Position numbers and translations under genes: made by a program. The notes below the pieces were generated by a model, which had not been told where the DNA came from, did not search any database, and saw only the letters and a program-made list of their open reading frames with translations. 64,000 nucleotides of DNA from Bryoerythrophyllum caledonicum (lineage: Eukaryota; Streptophyta; Bryopsida; Pottiales; Pottiaceae): the NCBI GenBank assembly GCA_963971425.1, contig OZ020514.1, positions 42,941,158 to 43,005,157 on the forward strand, written 5' to 3'. Below, in pieces: positions 23,024 to 35,401 of the stretch. Positions within the stretch are counted from its first letter, which is position 1, and each line of letters opens with the position of its first letter.

Positions 23024-26000
23024 CTAAGAAGAAAATACGACGGAATCAACATGAACGTGCACTTGACGTTGTTTCTCCGGAACCCACGTCGCTGACCAAC
23101 AATCCTTGTACTTCTTCTTGTGGTTCTTGAACGCATCTTTTGGCTCCCAAAAATGGATGATGAACATTCCATATTGCTCATCACCAACTACTCTATTGAC
23201 TGCTGATTGCGCTCTCCTTAACTAGACATGATAAATCTCACGGTCAGATGGACGGAGAAGGACCCAAGATCCGGAAACGACGTCTCGCCATGGATTCACA
23301 GCAACCTTCGGTCTGCTTGAACGTGGGCCACAGAAAGGTTCAGGCTTCACATCTTCACATGTGATATCTCCTCCAGTAATAAGGCTTAAAGGAGCAGAAA
23401 CTGTCACATTCTAATCCTGAATCGGCCAAAACTCTTCTACCAAGGCCAGGGGTGTGGAAGGAAGAGGTTTCTCAAGTTCTTCAAGAATTGCATTACAGTA
23501 TGCAATATACGGTGGAAAATCATGCCAAAAGCCCTCGCATTTTTCCATCCCCTTTTCCCGGAATATGATAAAACCTTGAATTCCAGATTTAATGAAGGAC
23601 CTCTTATCAATTGCTTTGGAAGTTTTTTCTCTTGACTTCTCAATTGCCTTTTCTTGATTGCTTGTTTAAGAAGGAACCTCGTCTCCCCACACTTGCCTGA
23701 AAGGCACTGGCTTTGGGAGGCCGGAAGGTATCTTGGGATTTCCGTCGGCATCCGACTTCCAAAGCCATATACTAGAGCTTATTCTGGGTAGCCAGTGAGC
23801 ATCAACTGCGTTCTCTTTCAAGCTCATGCCGGCCAACCATCGTCATTTACGTAGAATTTGAAGAGGTGTTTATCTCCTAAATCAGTAAGTATATTTTGGC
23901 CGTCACATAGAAAGCCTTCGACAAATGATTTGAAATCCGCAACCTCCTGAATAAACTCGGGCATAAAGCCCATCTCCTGCGATTCCATAAAAGACCTCAT
24001 CAAATCCGCTACCACATAAGTACTCCAATTCTTAAGGGCCTTGGATAAGTGGCTGAAGTAAGCATTGATATCCTCATGAATGTGGCTGACTAATTAGAAT
24101 CCAACTTGGATTTCCTTGAACACCGTATGATAAGTCAACATCGATAAGGACGCCATGAGAAATTGGTTCTTATTGTCCTTTGCAGAGTTGTCTAGCTGCA
24201 AATATAGATTTTTGGAAAGTGGGACAATTGCAGTTGAGTGGTTTGGTACTATCGTAGGTAAAAGGTTCATAAATCTGGACTTTCTTTTCAACATAGCCTC
24301 AAAAAACAAGTTTGCCGGCTCGTGAGGAAAAAATATACCCGTAAAGCAAATGGGAGGTTCTTTAAGACGACGAAGCAATCTCGCAAGGGATGAGATTGTG
24401 TAATTTGAGTCCCTAGGCCACAAGCCGGTAGAACAGTGGATGTACGCATCGTCTCCATGTCCATGCGTCACTATACCGGTGACGTTCATTGGGAGCTGAC
24501 CAAGAGGTCAAGTGAGTTTGGTGGAAACACGCATGCGCGAGATCGCAGTCTTGGCTATATCCATTTTGTTGTGGATAATGCAAAGAATCTCCCCCTTATT
24601 GCGCTTTGACTCATCTCTTCAACTATGGTACACACGCCTACATGACGCTTGAAGATTCAAAGGCTGACTCCGTTGTTTCACGAAGGATACATACTCGGCA
24701 GAGCCCTTCACCGATTTAATGATGAACTATTGAAGAGTGTCGCAGACGATGCACTTGGCAAAGGAACTCCCAACAGGCTTAACCACAACATTGTTGAAGA
24801 ACTCCTTGATTCTACTTACAGTAGACTGCAAAACAATGGGCAACCCCTACTGTAGATTTGTCTACAGACAGAGCCAAACAACATAAATCAGGAAACGTGT
24901 CATTGTGGGCAGTGAAGGGATCGAAAGATCTTCCTATCTACCAGGAGATGGAATCAATGTCATTTACTAGTGAGAAAAGCCAAACAATGACTCATGAGTA
25001 GGATAGGAAGATCTACCTATCCTCTAAAACACTCACATGAATGAGTCAAAGACTGAATTGAGGTGAATTGGGTCGAGTAATACCTCTGTGGCGTCAGCCT
25101 GGATCCTCTTCTAACTATGCTTAGAGGGCAGAAACTTCAATGTGTCCATCCGCCCTGGTACAGCCGTGCCCATCTGATGAGGCATGTGATCAACGTTCTC
25201 ACTTATGATAGCCATAATCGTATCCATGGCTTGCACGGTTCCGAGGCGCGGACGTTTGACGCCTTTGTTCCCGTGAGTTGACGAAATGATGCCCTCCTTG
25301 TACTGGTCGATATAGGTGTGGAACGTTGACTTTGGGATACCATGGATCTGGTACCATGCTGTTGAGCAGACATCTTGTCCAAGGAGAGTCACATACTTTC
25401 TTTTCCTATTATTTCCCAAGTAACGCAATTGCCCACCTACAACTCTACCATACTCTTGTTAGTCATCAAAATCTTTCAGCCAGAACTTTTGCCGCACGAG
25501 AAGCGTATCATGGAGCCGGAATAATCTGACGCATTCGTCAGGACAACATGACAACGAATTGACCGCTTGAATTGCTTCGGAGAGAGTCTTCTTTGCATAA
25601 GAGGTGAATTTCTCCTCGATTCGCGGTTTGCGACGAACAAAGCAATATGCTGCTTTCAAACGACCACCAAGGTGGGCGTTGGGGTCCACAGGAGAAGGAA
25701 ATCGGATGAAGTGGTCCACTGTCACGCAAAGACCATGTCCCCCATCGAATGTACAATCAAGAATGGGCCACCTCTGATGGCTCATGATGTGGTTACGGTC
25801 TCCTATAAATATGTCAAGACAATGACGCCAATGTTCTCCTACCCCAATGTATTGTCCTGGATAGGCTCAGCAGGCAGGGCGCAATTGATGCGACTAGATG
25901 CAATTGGAAGTCCTTTGCAATTATAGCGTATCACCACCATCCCTATTTATTATTCTTGCGGAAGAACAGATGAGAGTCCGCAGATTCGGAACTGCCATCA

Positions 26001-26374
26001 AGTTCTGGGTCAACCGATACTGGCTCATCTGGAAGGACAACGCATGTTGACACCCAAAGAACAGTTCTACCGATTGAATCAGCCAACAAAGTAACATCCT
26101 CATGAATTAGATGAATCAGAAGACATCCAACTGCAGGACAAATTTGCACAAGTCAGAGAAGAGTCATCTGAGGCATGTGAACGTTGATGTCAACGCCAAG
26201 CCAACGCCCTGAGGGGACTGCTTCAATAATAGTGGCTCGTCCCACAACCCCATGGCCAGCATAGCAAAGCAGAACAACCATTCCGGGCTCCAGCTCAGCT
26301 CGGCGGTCTCGCATGCCATTGTCACGGGCACAAGAATAAGTTATCCTATCTGGTCCGATAATGGCCTTGCGCAA
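23024..26374 (-). pseudogene. DUF7869-type transposase pseudogene, gene 1 of the L2 element
   Basis: Reading leftward: GHGVVGRATIIEAVPSGRW (26270-26210), AHLGGRLKAAYCFVRR and CPDECVRLFRLHD (25680-25500), VTLLGQDVCSTAWYQIHG (25390-25330), an intron-like gap with palindromes (about 24860-25100), GIVTHGHGDDAYIH (about 24475), YLQLDNSAKDNKNQF (about 24200-24160), HIHEDINAYFSH (about 24085-24050), and a C-terminal part ending in CWSATWVPEK and the stop at 23024-23026. The motif order equals that of copy A. Multiple stops and frameshifts are present. Copy 43966-46918 is its closest relative by eye (LCY.GHG.VG, AHLGGR.KA). Confidence 0.7.
24862..25090 (-). repeat. Palindromes in an intron-like gap of the L2 transposase
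   Basis: GATCGAAAGATCTTCCTATC lies at about 24909-24928 and AGGATAGGAAGATCTACCTA at about 25000-25019, between coding blocks. The gap has no coding similarity to copy A, where the ORF is uninterrupted, so L2 gene 1 probably has an intron here. Confidence 0.6.
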
Positions 26375-26489
26375 GCATCAAAACGGTTGATCAAGAACCG
26401 GACAAGAACACCATCACGCATAGAAGAGAGATGGATAGATCAACATATCCCGCAAAGTTCACACTCACCGTGAGAGACAAGTCGACCAC

Positions 26490-27035
26490 AAGAAAGATTG
26501 AAATACCTTCCTATCTAGTGGGTCCTTCCAAGGGACTCAAAGATCATCTAGCCTACAAGGTTACTCAGTAGCCATAGTAAACCATAAGACAAATTGAAAG
26601 ATCTTCCTATCTATAGAGTCTCCCTAGAGACTAACCAGAACATTAAGCGAATCGATAATCTCCAAGATCCCTGACAAATCAAAGTTAACCATGAGAGTGA
26701 TCGAAAGATCTTCCGATCTTTAGGTCTCAAACACACCAAAATTGTCTATGAGGAAGTTTGAAAGATACTCCAATCCACGAGGTCTTGCAAAAACCTTAGA
26801 CGAACCAAGTGAGATCAAAAGATCTTCCTATCAAGAGGGCCAACGAGAGGTCCTCTGCTGGGCATAGGATTATTAAATGGATCAAAAGATCTTCCCATCT
26901 CACTCTTACCAAATATTTAGGAGCAATTTGACTATTAAATAGTTGTAGAGGATCAAAAGATCTTCCTATTTTTAAGGTCCCCCTCTCCTAGAAGTTGTTG
27001 ATGAAGAGATCGATAGATCTTTTGATCAACGAAAG
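26490..27035. repeat. L2 intergenic palindrome array upstream of gene 1
   Basis: Eight copies of a motif close to GATCGAAAGATCTTCCTATC lie at about 26504, 26601, 26698, 26760, 26812, 26877, 26950 and 27005, spaced 50-100 bp apart. The consensus of all L2 copies approaches the perfect 20-bp palindrome GATAGGAAGATCTTCCTATC. It occupies the position of the L1 array next to the transposase 5' end. Confidence 0.8.
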
Positions 27036-27096
27036 CAACGAGAGGGTCTGGTGGTTGTTTATAAACCTCAATTATGTGTGTTCTATCGGAATGGAA

Positions 27097-27315
27097 AACA
27101 ACATTGACACTGGAACAAAGCCAATAGACTTGTGCGATGTATGAATCCATACCACAAGCTTGATTCCATTCACAAATAAATCGACACTGGAACGGAATCA
27201 TGTGCCTAGTCAATGAAGTCAATGTTGTAGGACAACATTGAAACTGGAACGAAACCGATAGAATTGTGCGAAGTATGAATCCATACCAAAAGCTTAATTA
27301 CATTCACATACAAAT
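27097..27315. repeat. Imperfect 84-bp direct repeat
   Basis: 27097-27180 and 27231-27315 share 'GTATGAATCCATACC', 'AACATTG.AACTGGAAC' and 'AAGCTT.ATT.CATTCACA', 134 bp apart. Confidence 0.7.
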
Positions 27316-28430
27316 TGTGAGAGCCTTGGATTTCGAGGCATACAACAATTCAATTCTACTCGTTTATAAAAAGCACTAGTATGGAAGTGATCGACGTTGA
27401 AGTTCAAGAGACAGTATCAACCTTAACACATCGAATGTATGGCGTCATGGCAATTTCCTAATGTTTGGAATAACAAACGCACTCGCAGAAAAAATGGTGA
27501 AAGAGGAAGGCGACGGTACCGTTGTTTGAGGCAAAACCGAGCAGAGATGGATCACGATCGCCCTCCACATGCTAGCATTTATGAACACGGTCCAACTCCA
27601 CAAACGAACACCCACGACCAAGCTTGCGCTGAAGGAGCCAACATCTACTAACGCTTAAGCGCTCATGCTCCAACACCACATTCGATATATCGCATGCTCA
27701 AGCTTTGTTGCCTTGAATACGAACTCCCTGACCACGTTCTCCCTCTAGCATTCGCTTTAACATTCTGTCAACCTAATTGCGCCTTACTACACACGATGCC
27801 GGCCACTTGTTGTGCTGAAAAATAAAACTTGAAGTTGCTTCAAGTCAGGAATGGAGCATCTCCTTTCAAACTTGAGCGGGAAATTTTACGTTCAATCCAT
27901 GGTGTAAGCCCAAAAATAGACCCCCTAAGAGAATCCATTTTTAAACCTACAAGGTCCTATTGTTACACCACTTAAACCATTCCTTATGCTCAACTCTGGA
28001 TAAATTTAAATAGGCCGAGTAATTATTTAATTAATTGTTATGTGATAATAATAATAATTATTTTTTGTTATTATTTATTGTTATTATTATCATTTATTTT
28101 TTTTGTTTGTTTTAGTTTATTATTTTATTTTATTTTTTATTTTATATATATATATTTTTTTAATTTTTTTGTTTAGGTCGGCTGATCAGGCCTGATCCAG
28201 ATCCTGTTTTGTAGCAGCAACTTCAGCAGCCCTTATCTTTTGATTCGGGACTCCAAATTCAACAAAATTTCCTCTCAAAATGATCAGCAACTCAATTCCA
28301 ACTTGAATAAACCACTTAGAACCAAGATCAGCAGGCCAAGGACATAGAAACGATCATCACAAGCATTTTCCATGCACCAACGATCTCAACACATCATTAT
28401 GAACCAAAAGACGAACTTGTGCATACAAAA
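27316..28430. other. Unassigned part of the L2 interior with AT microsatellite
   Basis: A short basic open stretch at 27439-27651 shows no motif. 28030-28170 is a TAA/TTA-rich simple sequence with long T runs and TATATA. Nothing else recognised; it could belong to an inserted retroelement. Confidence 0.4.
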
Positions 28431-29720
28431 CAAAATCAATGGGCTGTGAACCGGTTCAGTTCCGGTGGAAGCTATGTAGTCCAAGACCTAATTCTGACCA
28501 AAATTTACCAGCGCTTCCGCAGGAGATTCAGCCACCAGAAATTAAAAACCTAGCATCGCATGAATACACGCGGCCTAATATTGCCATCTCGACTAGCATA
28601 CCAATACACGAGGGAGAAATCAAGATTCCAAGGAAGGGTCACTCCCTAATTCGAGCAGTCGCGCAGCGCACGCACCGAATCCTCGCCTCCCACGAAGCAG
28701 CCACCCTCCCACTTCACGCACGAGCTCCCCACAGGTGCCACCCGATCCGCGCACCTCTCGTCCGGATTCAAGAACCCGACCTCGTGATTAAAATCACGGC
28801 CGCAGTCTCGCAACCAACCGCTCCGCCTGCACGCGCAGCGCCTTCACCAAAAAAAACACCCCCCACACGCCGGATTCTCCAGCTCGTGCGAGCTCTCCTC
28901 TCGCGCACTCAGGTGCGAACACACAAAAAAAAAACAAACCAGCTCTCTCGCGCATAGGAGCCCCTCGCGCGCACCGATGCGCCTTCCCCGAATTCGGTGC
29001 AGACACTCCCCAACACCCACACAGCGCACCACTCCTCGCGGCAGCTCTTCCCAGCTCTCAGTACACTTGAGCACAGACTCCTCGCTCCTCGCTCGCACGA
29101 GCCAGCCTCCAACCCAACGACAGAACTCGCGCACTCAGGCGCACACTTCAAAAAAAAACGGGCTCCTCCCCAAAAACAGAGCCCTCCTCTCGCACACCGA
29201 CGCGACCTCCAGCTCCATGAGCGCGTGCTCACAGGCACACACTAAAAAAAAACCGAAGAGCCTCTCCTCGCGCGCAGCAGGTGCGCGTGCTCACAAACAC
29301 AACACAAAAAAAATCCTCCCGAGAGCTCCAGCTCTCCGAATCCTCCACTCGATTCCGGCGCACACACACAAAAAACAGAAGAGCCCACGATCCGCACACT
29401 CACAGGCGCGTCCCTCGCGCACCGATCCCCGGTGCTCACGTGGAAAAAAAAAGAAGAAGCAGACCAAAAACAGAGAGCTCCAGCGCTCTCGCCAGCGACT
29501 CAGCCTGGCTCGTTTCTCTCTTTTTCCCTTTTTTTTTCTTTTTCTTTTGGTCTTTCTCGTTTTTCTTCCTCGACAAGACTGGCTTAGTTTAAATGAGGCA
29601 GCCCATGACCTCTCACAGAAGTGCAGGATTGGCTACTTACAGCCGTTTTTGCATGTTTTTAGTTTATTACTAGCATTAACTCGCCGCTTTGCTCCTGACA
29701 GGCCTCCCTAAAATTAATTC
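28430..29720. other. GC-rich block with regularly spaced A-tracts and small inverted repeats
   Basis: In contrast to its surroundings this block is rich in C and G on both strands and full of CGCAC/GTGCG pairs (CGCACTCAGGTGCG at about 28904, GCGCACCGATGCGC near 28969). A-tracts of 7-10 bases occur near 28850, 28923, 29148, 29245, 29307, 29370 and 29442, and a pyrimidine run follows at 29515-29575. The long open frames across it give only Arg/Ser/Pro/His-rich low-complexity protein, so I do not call them genes. It could be a promoter or CpG-island-like part, or the LTR of an inserted element. Confidence 0.5.
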
Positions 29721-30695
29721 TATGGTGGCAAGAATTGTCATGTGGCATGTGCATGGGGAAGCACACCCAACCACCTTCTTTTCTTTTCTTCCTCTCCTTT
29801 TTTTTTTTTTTCTTTTCCTTTTGATCTTTTAAAGACTATTACACTAGGTCTACTACTATCTACTGATGATTTGCAATTTACTTATAACTTCAAAAACTAA
29901 CCACACAGATGGACTCCTAGCACCCTAATTAGTCTACCTAAATTTTCCTAGCATTTTTGGAGTTCCTTAAGTATTTTTCCCGAGTGGTCAAACCGTCGAT
30001 CAACTAGTCAACCCCTAGAATAAAATAGCAATTCAACTCGGAAAATTCTAGAAATTTTACCACTACTTCTACCTGCTAGGAGACACTCTTCCAATTTTTT
30101 CCCATATTTTTTACCCATTTCTCAATTTTTGGTCATTTTCCAAGGACTTCCTTCCCATTTTTTATCTTTCTCTTCATTTCCATTCCACTTCCACTACACT
30201 TTTAAGTATATTAGTAGGGAGGAGGAAAAAAAAGGGAACTTAGTGTCCCATCATGGCACTAGGCCTATTAATCTAGGACTTTGACTCTAATAGGTGGGTT
30301 GACCACCAATTTAGCTAAAATTTGGTTAATACTATGAAGAAAACTCGAAAAAATGAAGAAAAAAGAGTGAGGGCCCACTTTGGCCACTCAGACATGGCGG
30401 CATAGAATGATTGACCATTTTGGCGGGCATGGAGAGTTGCATTTTGTTGTGATGATTGGCATATGAAATGAAATCTTGAGTGTAACGGTTCTTGACAATT
30501 AAGTGGTCGGAATTTAATGAAGAAGATCCTACGGATCTTTATCAGTTCACATGTGCATCCCACACTGCACCACAAGTGCTCATTGACATCCGACGGTTTG
30601 AATCGATTTTGATTATTGGACGTTAATCGAGGATTCTGGATTGAGGGATTTGAAAAACTCACGATTTGAAAATCATGGCTCAGGTTCTCGGTCAT
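29721..30695. other. Unassigned spacer, possibly LTR-like
   Basis: Contains pyrimidine runs (29770-29825) and unstructured A+T-rich sequence. I find no ORF with a domain and no clear TG...CA boundary with a matching partner, so a solo LTR cannot be established. Confidence 0.3.
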
Positions 30696-30699
30696 TAGA

Positions 30700-31270
30700 A
30701 TAAAGAACTAGAAAAAGAACTAGAATGAAGGATTGAAAATAAATAACTAGAATAAAAAAATAGAATAAAGAATTAGAAAGAAAGATTGAAAGCAAATAAC
30801 TACAATAAAAAGTACAGTAAAGAATTAGAATGAAAGATTGAATAGAAAAAATTAGAATAAAGAATTAGAATAAAGAAATAGAATGAAAGATTGAATAAAA
30901 ATTAATAGAATATAAAATTAGAATATGGAATTAGAATATGGAATTAGAATAAAGAATTAGAATGAAAGCTTGAATAGAAATCATTTGAATTAAAAAATAG
31001 AATAAAGAAATAGAATGAAAGATTGAATAGAAATAATTAGAATAAAAAAGTAGAATAAAGAAATAGAATGAAAGATTGAATAGAAATAATTAGAATTAAA
31101 AAATAGAATAAAGAAATAGAATGAAAGATTGAATAGAAGTAATTAGAATAAAAAAGTAGAATAAAGAAATAGAATGAAAGATTGAATAGAAATAATCAGA
31201 ATAAAAGAATAGAATATAAAATAAGAATAAAAGATTGAATAGAAATAACTAGAATGAAATATTAGATTAA
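30700..31270. repeat. About 53-bp minisatellite
   Basis: Tandem array of a purine-rich unit containing AGAATAAAGAAATAGAATGA followed by AAGATTGAATAGAAATAATT; clean 53-bp copies are seen at 31000-31200. The left part is shorter and more degenerate with a 13-bp sub-unit (TAGAATAAAGAAT). Roughly ten copies. Confidence 0.85.
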
Positions 31271-31282
31271 TAAATTAGAATC

Positions 31283-31450
31283 AAAATTTGTAAACCAATT
31301 GAACAATTTTGTAAACCAATTGAACCAATTTATAAACCAATTGAACGAATTTGAAAACCAATTGAACCAATTTGAAAACCATTTGAACCAATTTGTAAAC
31401 CATATGAACCAATTTGTATACCATATGAACCAATTTGTAAACCAATTATA
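31283..31450. repeat. 21-bp minisatellite
   Basis: Eight tandem copies of AATTTGTAAACCAATTGAAC plus C/A, including variants with CATATG. Because the unit is 21 bp, the minus strand stays open as a seven-residue protein repeat (IGSYGLQ type), which I regard as incidental. Confidence 0.85.
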
Positions 31451-31589
31451 CCTATGTGTAAATTAAATAGTACAAGAAAATTCAAATAATTTGTGAAATT
31501 CCTTTTACTAAGAATATAGGATCTAGGGTCACATGGTTTAAGAGTCCACACTCTGTTAATAGAATCTCTAGGACTTAGGGATATAGGGT

Positions 31590-31710
31590 TTGAAGGATAA
31601 GGATGTAAAATGTAGGGTTAGGGTTAGGACACGGTTTAGGATTTAGGGTTTAAGGTTAGGGTTAGAGTTTTGGGTTGGGGTTTAAGATTAGGGTTTAGTG
31701 TTTTTTTGTT
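31590..31710. repeat. Degenerate plant telomere-type repeats
   Basis: Irregular copies of TTTAGGG/TTAGGG (GGGTTAGGGTTAGG, GGATTTAGGGTTTAAGG) over about 100 bp. It is interstitial, as unrelated sequence continues on both sides. It supports a plant-type telomere sequence for the organism. Confidence 0.8.
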
Positions 31711-31939
31711 GAATTCAATGTTTTTTAATTTAATCCACAAATGCAAAAGTATATACATTGTTTAACACACATTTTTGGATTTTGATGTATTTAGAAAATG
31801 TTATCAAATTAGCAAGACTTACTTCATTCAATTGATATGTTTCAACAAACATCTATCATTTGAAGGTTATTCCAAAGTTTGAACTTTATCATGTTCAAAA
31901 GCACCATAATACATGTAGGATATCGCGGCCGCCACTTTG

Positions 31940-32240
31940 AAAATTAAATTGTAAAAAGTAAGTTTATAAACCAAATGTGAAAAATTAAATTTGCAAATGA
32001 AATGTGTGAAAACAAATTTTGCAACTGAAATGTGAAAAATTAAATTTGGAAATGAGATGTATAAAATTAAATTTGGAAATCAAATATATAAATATAATTT
32101 GCTATTTAAATTTACAATTCAATTTTGAAAATTAAATATATAAATCTTTTATAAATCTAATTATAGAAATTAAATCTAAAAATTAAATTTGTAAAGTAAT
32201 GAAATGAGTTTTAGTAAATTAAGTGTGTAAATTAAAAACC
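31940..32240. repeat. About 27-bp A+T-rich degenerate tandem repeat
   Basis: Repeats of the type GTGAAAAATTAAATTTGCAA then ATGAAAT, progressively degenerate to the right. Confidence 0.6.
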
Positions 32241-32435
32241 AAATCACAAAAAGAAGTTCAATGTGAAGAAAGTAATGAAAATTCACAAAAAGAAAGTAAT
32301 GAAGACTCAAATCACACCAGAAAATATTGAAGACTCAAATCAAACAAGAAAGTAATGAAGAGTCAAATCACACAAGAAAATATTGAAGACTCAAATCACA
32401 CAAGAAAGTAATGAAGAGTCAAATCAGTAAAAGAA
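32240..32435. repeat. About 54-bp tandem repeat with 27-bp half-units
   Basis: Alternating half-units AAGAAAGTAATGAAGAGTCA and AAGAAAATATTGAAGACTCA, each followed by AATCACAC; three to four full units. Adjacent to but distinct from the 53-bp array. Confidence 0.8.
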
Positions 32436-33316
32436 GTTCACGGCTTGAAGAGAAGTTCACTTGAGAGAAATGATGGAGAAATCATCATTAGAAGTGCCAA
32501 ATGTTAACTCAGCCGTCGTGGTCAACGGCTTGGTTCCATCATCATTATTTTTTCCATCGCCTCCTTCCCGCCACCACCAACTCCAGCCCTTCTAGCTCTT
32601 CCAACTCCTCTATTTCTTGCTTTTCAAACGCTACTTGTTTTTTTAGCTTCCCCGCCTTCGTCTCTCTTCTCCCACGTGTTGTTCTCTTCCTGCATTGTGT
32701 ATGGAGTGTAGTACCTTAGTGTGAGCGTGAGTGCGAGGTCTATTTGTGAGTAGCAGCAGCAGCAAGAGTGCAAGGTGTTAGTGTCGGTCAAAGGCGATTT
32801 CGTGAGCGCGATCAAGAGCATTGTGATCAGGAGCAACAAGATTAGGAGCAGCGCGGCCAGGAGCAGCGTCGGAAGGTTTAGGAGGAGCACGAGCAGCACC
32901 GGTGTTTGAAGGTTCATGGCGGGTGTTTGAAGGTTCTAAGGGAGCGAGTTAGCGAGCTAGTGAGTAAATTTTCTGAGCGAGCGACTGCAGCTAACGGGTG
33001 CGCCCAACAACTGCAACCTCAGTGCTAACCGGTTGGTGCATCGACGTGTTGATTCATAAAGACAAAGGTAATTGCAGCTTTCATTCTTATTCCTTAGTTT
33101 TTTTTTGCATGCCTGTAGGTTTTTAGAACCAAAACAAGGTAGTAAACCTAGGTTTTCTCTCAAGTTCGTTTTTTTCACTTTGGAATAGAGTTCCTCAAAT
33201 GAATATCAATCTGCTTATACTAGTTACGTAAATAATCATGTAACTAATCAATAACAACTATTTCCAACATGTTTTCTTATGATTTTCAGCTTGCGCACTG
33301 TTTTGGACGCAGCACG
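32436..33316. promoter_or_regulatory. Probable 5' region of L2 gene 2
   Basis: Non-coding sequence directly before the first gene 2 exon. It contains a purine-rich GAGCA/AGGAGCAGC stretch (32745-32910) and pyrimidine-rich stretches (32560-32700). A promoter or leader is inferred from position only; I see no defined TATA element. Confidence 0.3.
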
Positions 33317-33459
33317 ATGTCCGAAACCGCCTCGGACAATCCCATCAAGTAAGATTCCATGCTTTGAATGATCTCTGCTCTGATACACACAAACCAAGCT
33401 CAATGATAATATCATATGAATGATATGAACTACGCTTAGTCATATTATACATTGCAATC

Positions 33460-34015
33460 CAGGGTGTAGTAGATAGAAATATCTATGTATCCCTCCTTAT
33501 TTAGAGAAAGGTTTCCAAAGGACTTCGTGAATTAGTGGATATAGTGATCTCTCCTTGAGGTTTAGGGTTTTAGATGATAGGAATATATTCTTATCTACTT
33601 ATTCAATGTAGGAATGAGCAAAATTCAGTAGGTCAGAACACATTCCTATCTCTCAAAATCAAGTGATAGGCTCGAGAGAAGCTTTGAGTATCGAAAGATC
33701 TTCTCATCTCTCCTTGTGGGGTCGTAGGATCAGGATTAGTTCAGAGGGAGTTCGTAGATCAGAATATATTCCTATCCCACTTTGCGGTGGGCTTGGGTTG
33801 CTTGAGAGTATGGGGATTGGTAGATCTTCCTATCCCTTCGCAAGGATACTTTGCGATGTCTGGTTTACTTTTGATCGGTAGATTCCCCTATCCCACTCTG
33901 AGGTGGGCTTGGGTTGCTTGAGAGTTTGTGGATCGGTAGATCTCCCTATCCCTTCGCGAGGGTACTTTGCGACGTTTGGTTTAGTTTTGATCGGTAGATC
34001 TCCCTATCCCATCAC
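33460..34015. repeat. L2 palindrome array in intron 1 of gene 2
   Basis: About nine copies, best as GATCGGTAGATCTCCCTATC (33929, 33989) and GATTGGTAGATCTTCCTATC (about 33816), spaced roughly 55-60 bp, all inside the intron 33349-34045. Some units share the flank GGTGGGCTTGGGTTGCTTGA, a short tandem duplication. Confidence 0.85.
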
Positions 34016-35401
34016 GCCGTTTGATCTGACCATTTGTATGAGCAGTAAAAACTTGATTTCGTGGTCAAAGACGAACAAGGACTGGCGTCTTCTAAGCCTC
34101 CGTGATGCGGTGACCTGTCGTGTCAAGGCCGTTGGCCGTACATTCAATGACCCTAAACCAAGCGCCTTCTTCATTGCAAGTAATGTCACCAAATGGGGTC
34201 TTGCTTGAGTACGGGATGAATCGAAGCAGACAATCCAAATTGCGCGAGTTATGTTTGTAGCCAATGTCGCCCAGGGATGTGAAGAAACGATTTCGCTCAC
34301 GATTCAGAACGTGAAGGTGGTGGATGTGGTGGACGTGGCTGGAATTGAAGAGACTGTTGTTCACGTTATTAAAGATTTTGTTGCAAGTGCGAAGTGTTTG
34401 AGGATCTATGGCCTTTTTGTATCAACTAAGGATATGGTCACCTGTCTTTGTGCTTTGGTCAAAGATCACAATTTTTCTATTGCTAGGACAGGACCAGACG
34501 TTAAATGAATTATAGAGAGTTGGATGGAGCTCTGTGCTTGTCATGATGGCGCCAATAGCGAGTTGACCAAGCAAGATCCGCCTACACCTCCTAGAATGAA
34601 TAAGAGGCCGTCACAAGCAGTTGGGGAGACTTCAGGACCTGGGGACACGAAGAAATAGCGGAAGAAGTCAAATCCTAAGATGAAAGAATTCTCATTGGCT
34701 CAGGCGGTGATGTTATCAAGCAATTCTGTTTCGAAGTATTTGGCACAGGACCTGCAGAAAGTGAGGGCGTTGTACGAGAAAGAATTTTTGAGTCGGCATA
34801 TATTCGATAGGTGCCTGGTAAAGAAACTTGACGATGCGAAGACTGACCTCATCGTCGGAATTCAACGTCTACATATGGCCACACCCGGGGTGGTGGTGTA
34901 TCGAAAGCTCGAGAAGAATCGTGTTGGCAAGATCGTTGACCAGAAGCGGACAATGTTGTTTCAAGCTTCGTTCCACCATCAGTACGTAATGCCGATTAAA
35001 AACAAGCTCGCTGCTGACGATTTTGGTGTGGATCCCGTCGATAGTTTATTCCAGTATTTTGTGACAAGGCCGACCAGACGAGACATTACAAATAATACGC
35101 ACTATGTTATCATTGGTGGACAGCATTGCGTCGCTGCACATAAAGTCTTTATTTTTTCGAGAAGTCTCTTAGAAATGATGAACTAGCCGACGCACAAAGC
35201 TTTATAATTACCATCGTTTGGGCAGAACCAGCCAATTTTGGAAAGTTGTGCTATTACTCAAAAGTCCTTAACCAAGATCTGGCTCGAGTTAGGGCGGAGA
35301 GCAACTACCTTACTCAACTGGGACTTGCACGGAAGAGCTCAGCCCATGCAGGGTGTCCCAAGTCGTCTCCAAATGGTTTGGCACACCCACCTCAATTCAA
35401 T

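Noticed and set aside
28439-29711. Long open frames (172 and 244 codons) in the GC-rich block
   Set aside because: Only Arg/Ser/Pro/His-rich low complexity, interrupted by A-tract lysine runs, open in several frames on both strands; typical of GC-rich non-coding DNA.
31330-31551. Protein with heptad IGSYGLQ-type repeats on the minus strand
   Set aside because: It is the translation of a 21-bp minisatellite, which keeps a frame open by its period; no start context or flanking coding signal.
31590-31710. A true chromosome end
   Set aside because: The TTTAGGG-like copies are irregular and unrelated sequence continues on both sides; a second block at 55283-55440 is likewise interstitial.
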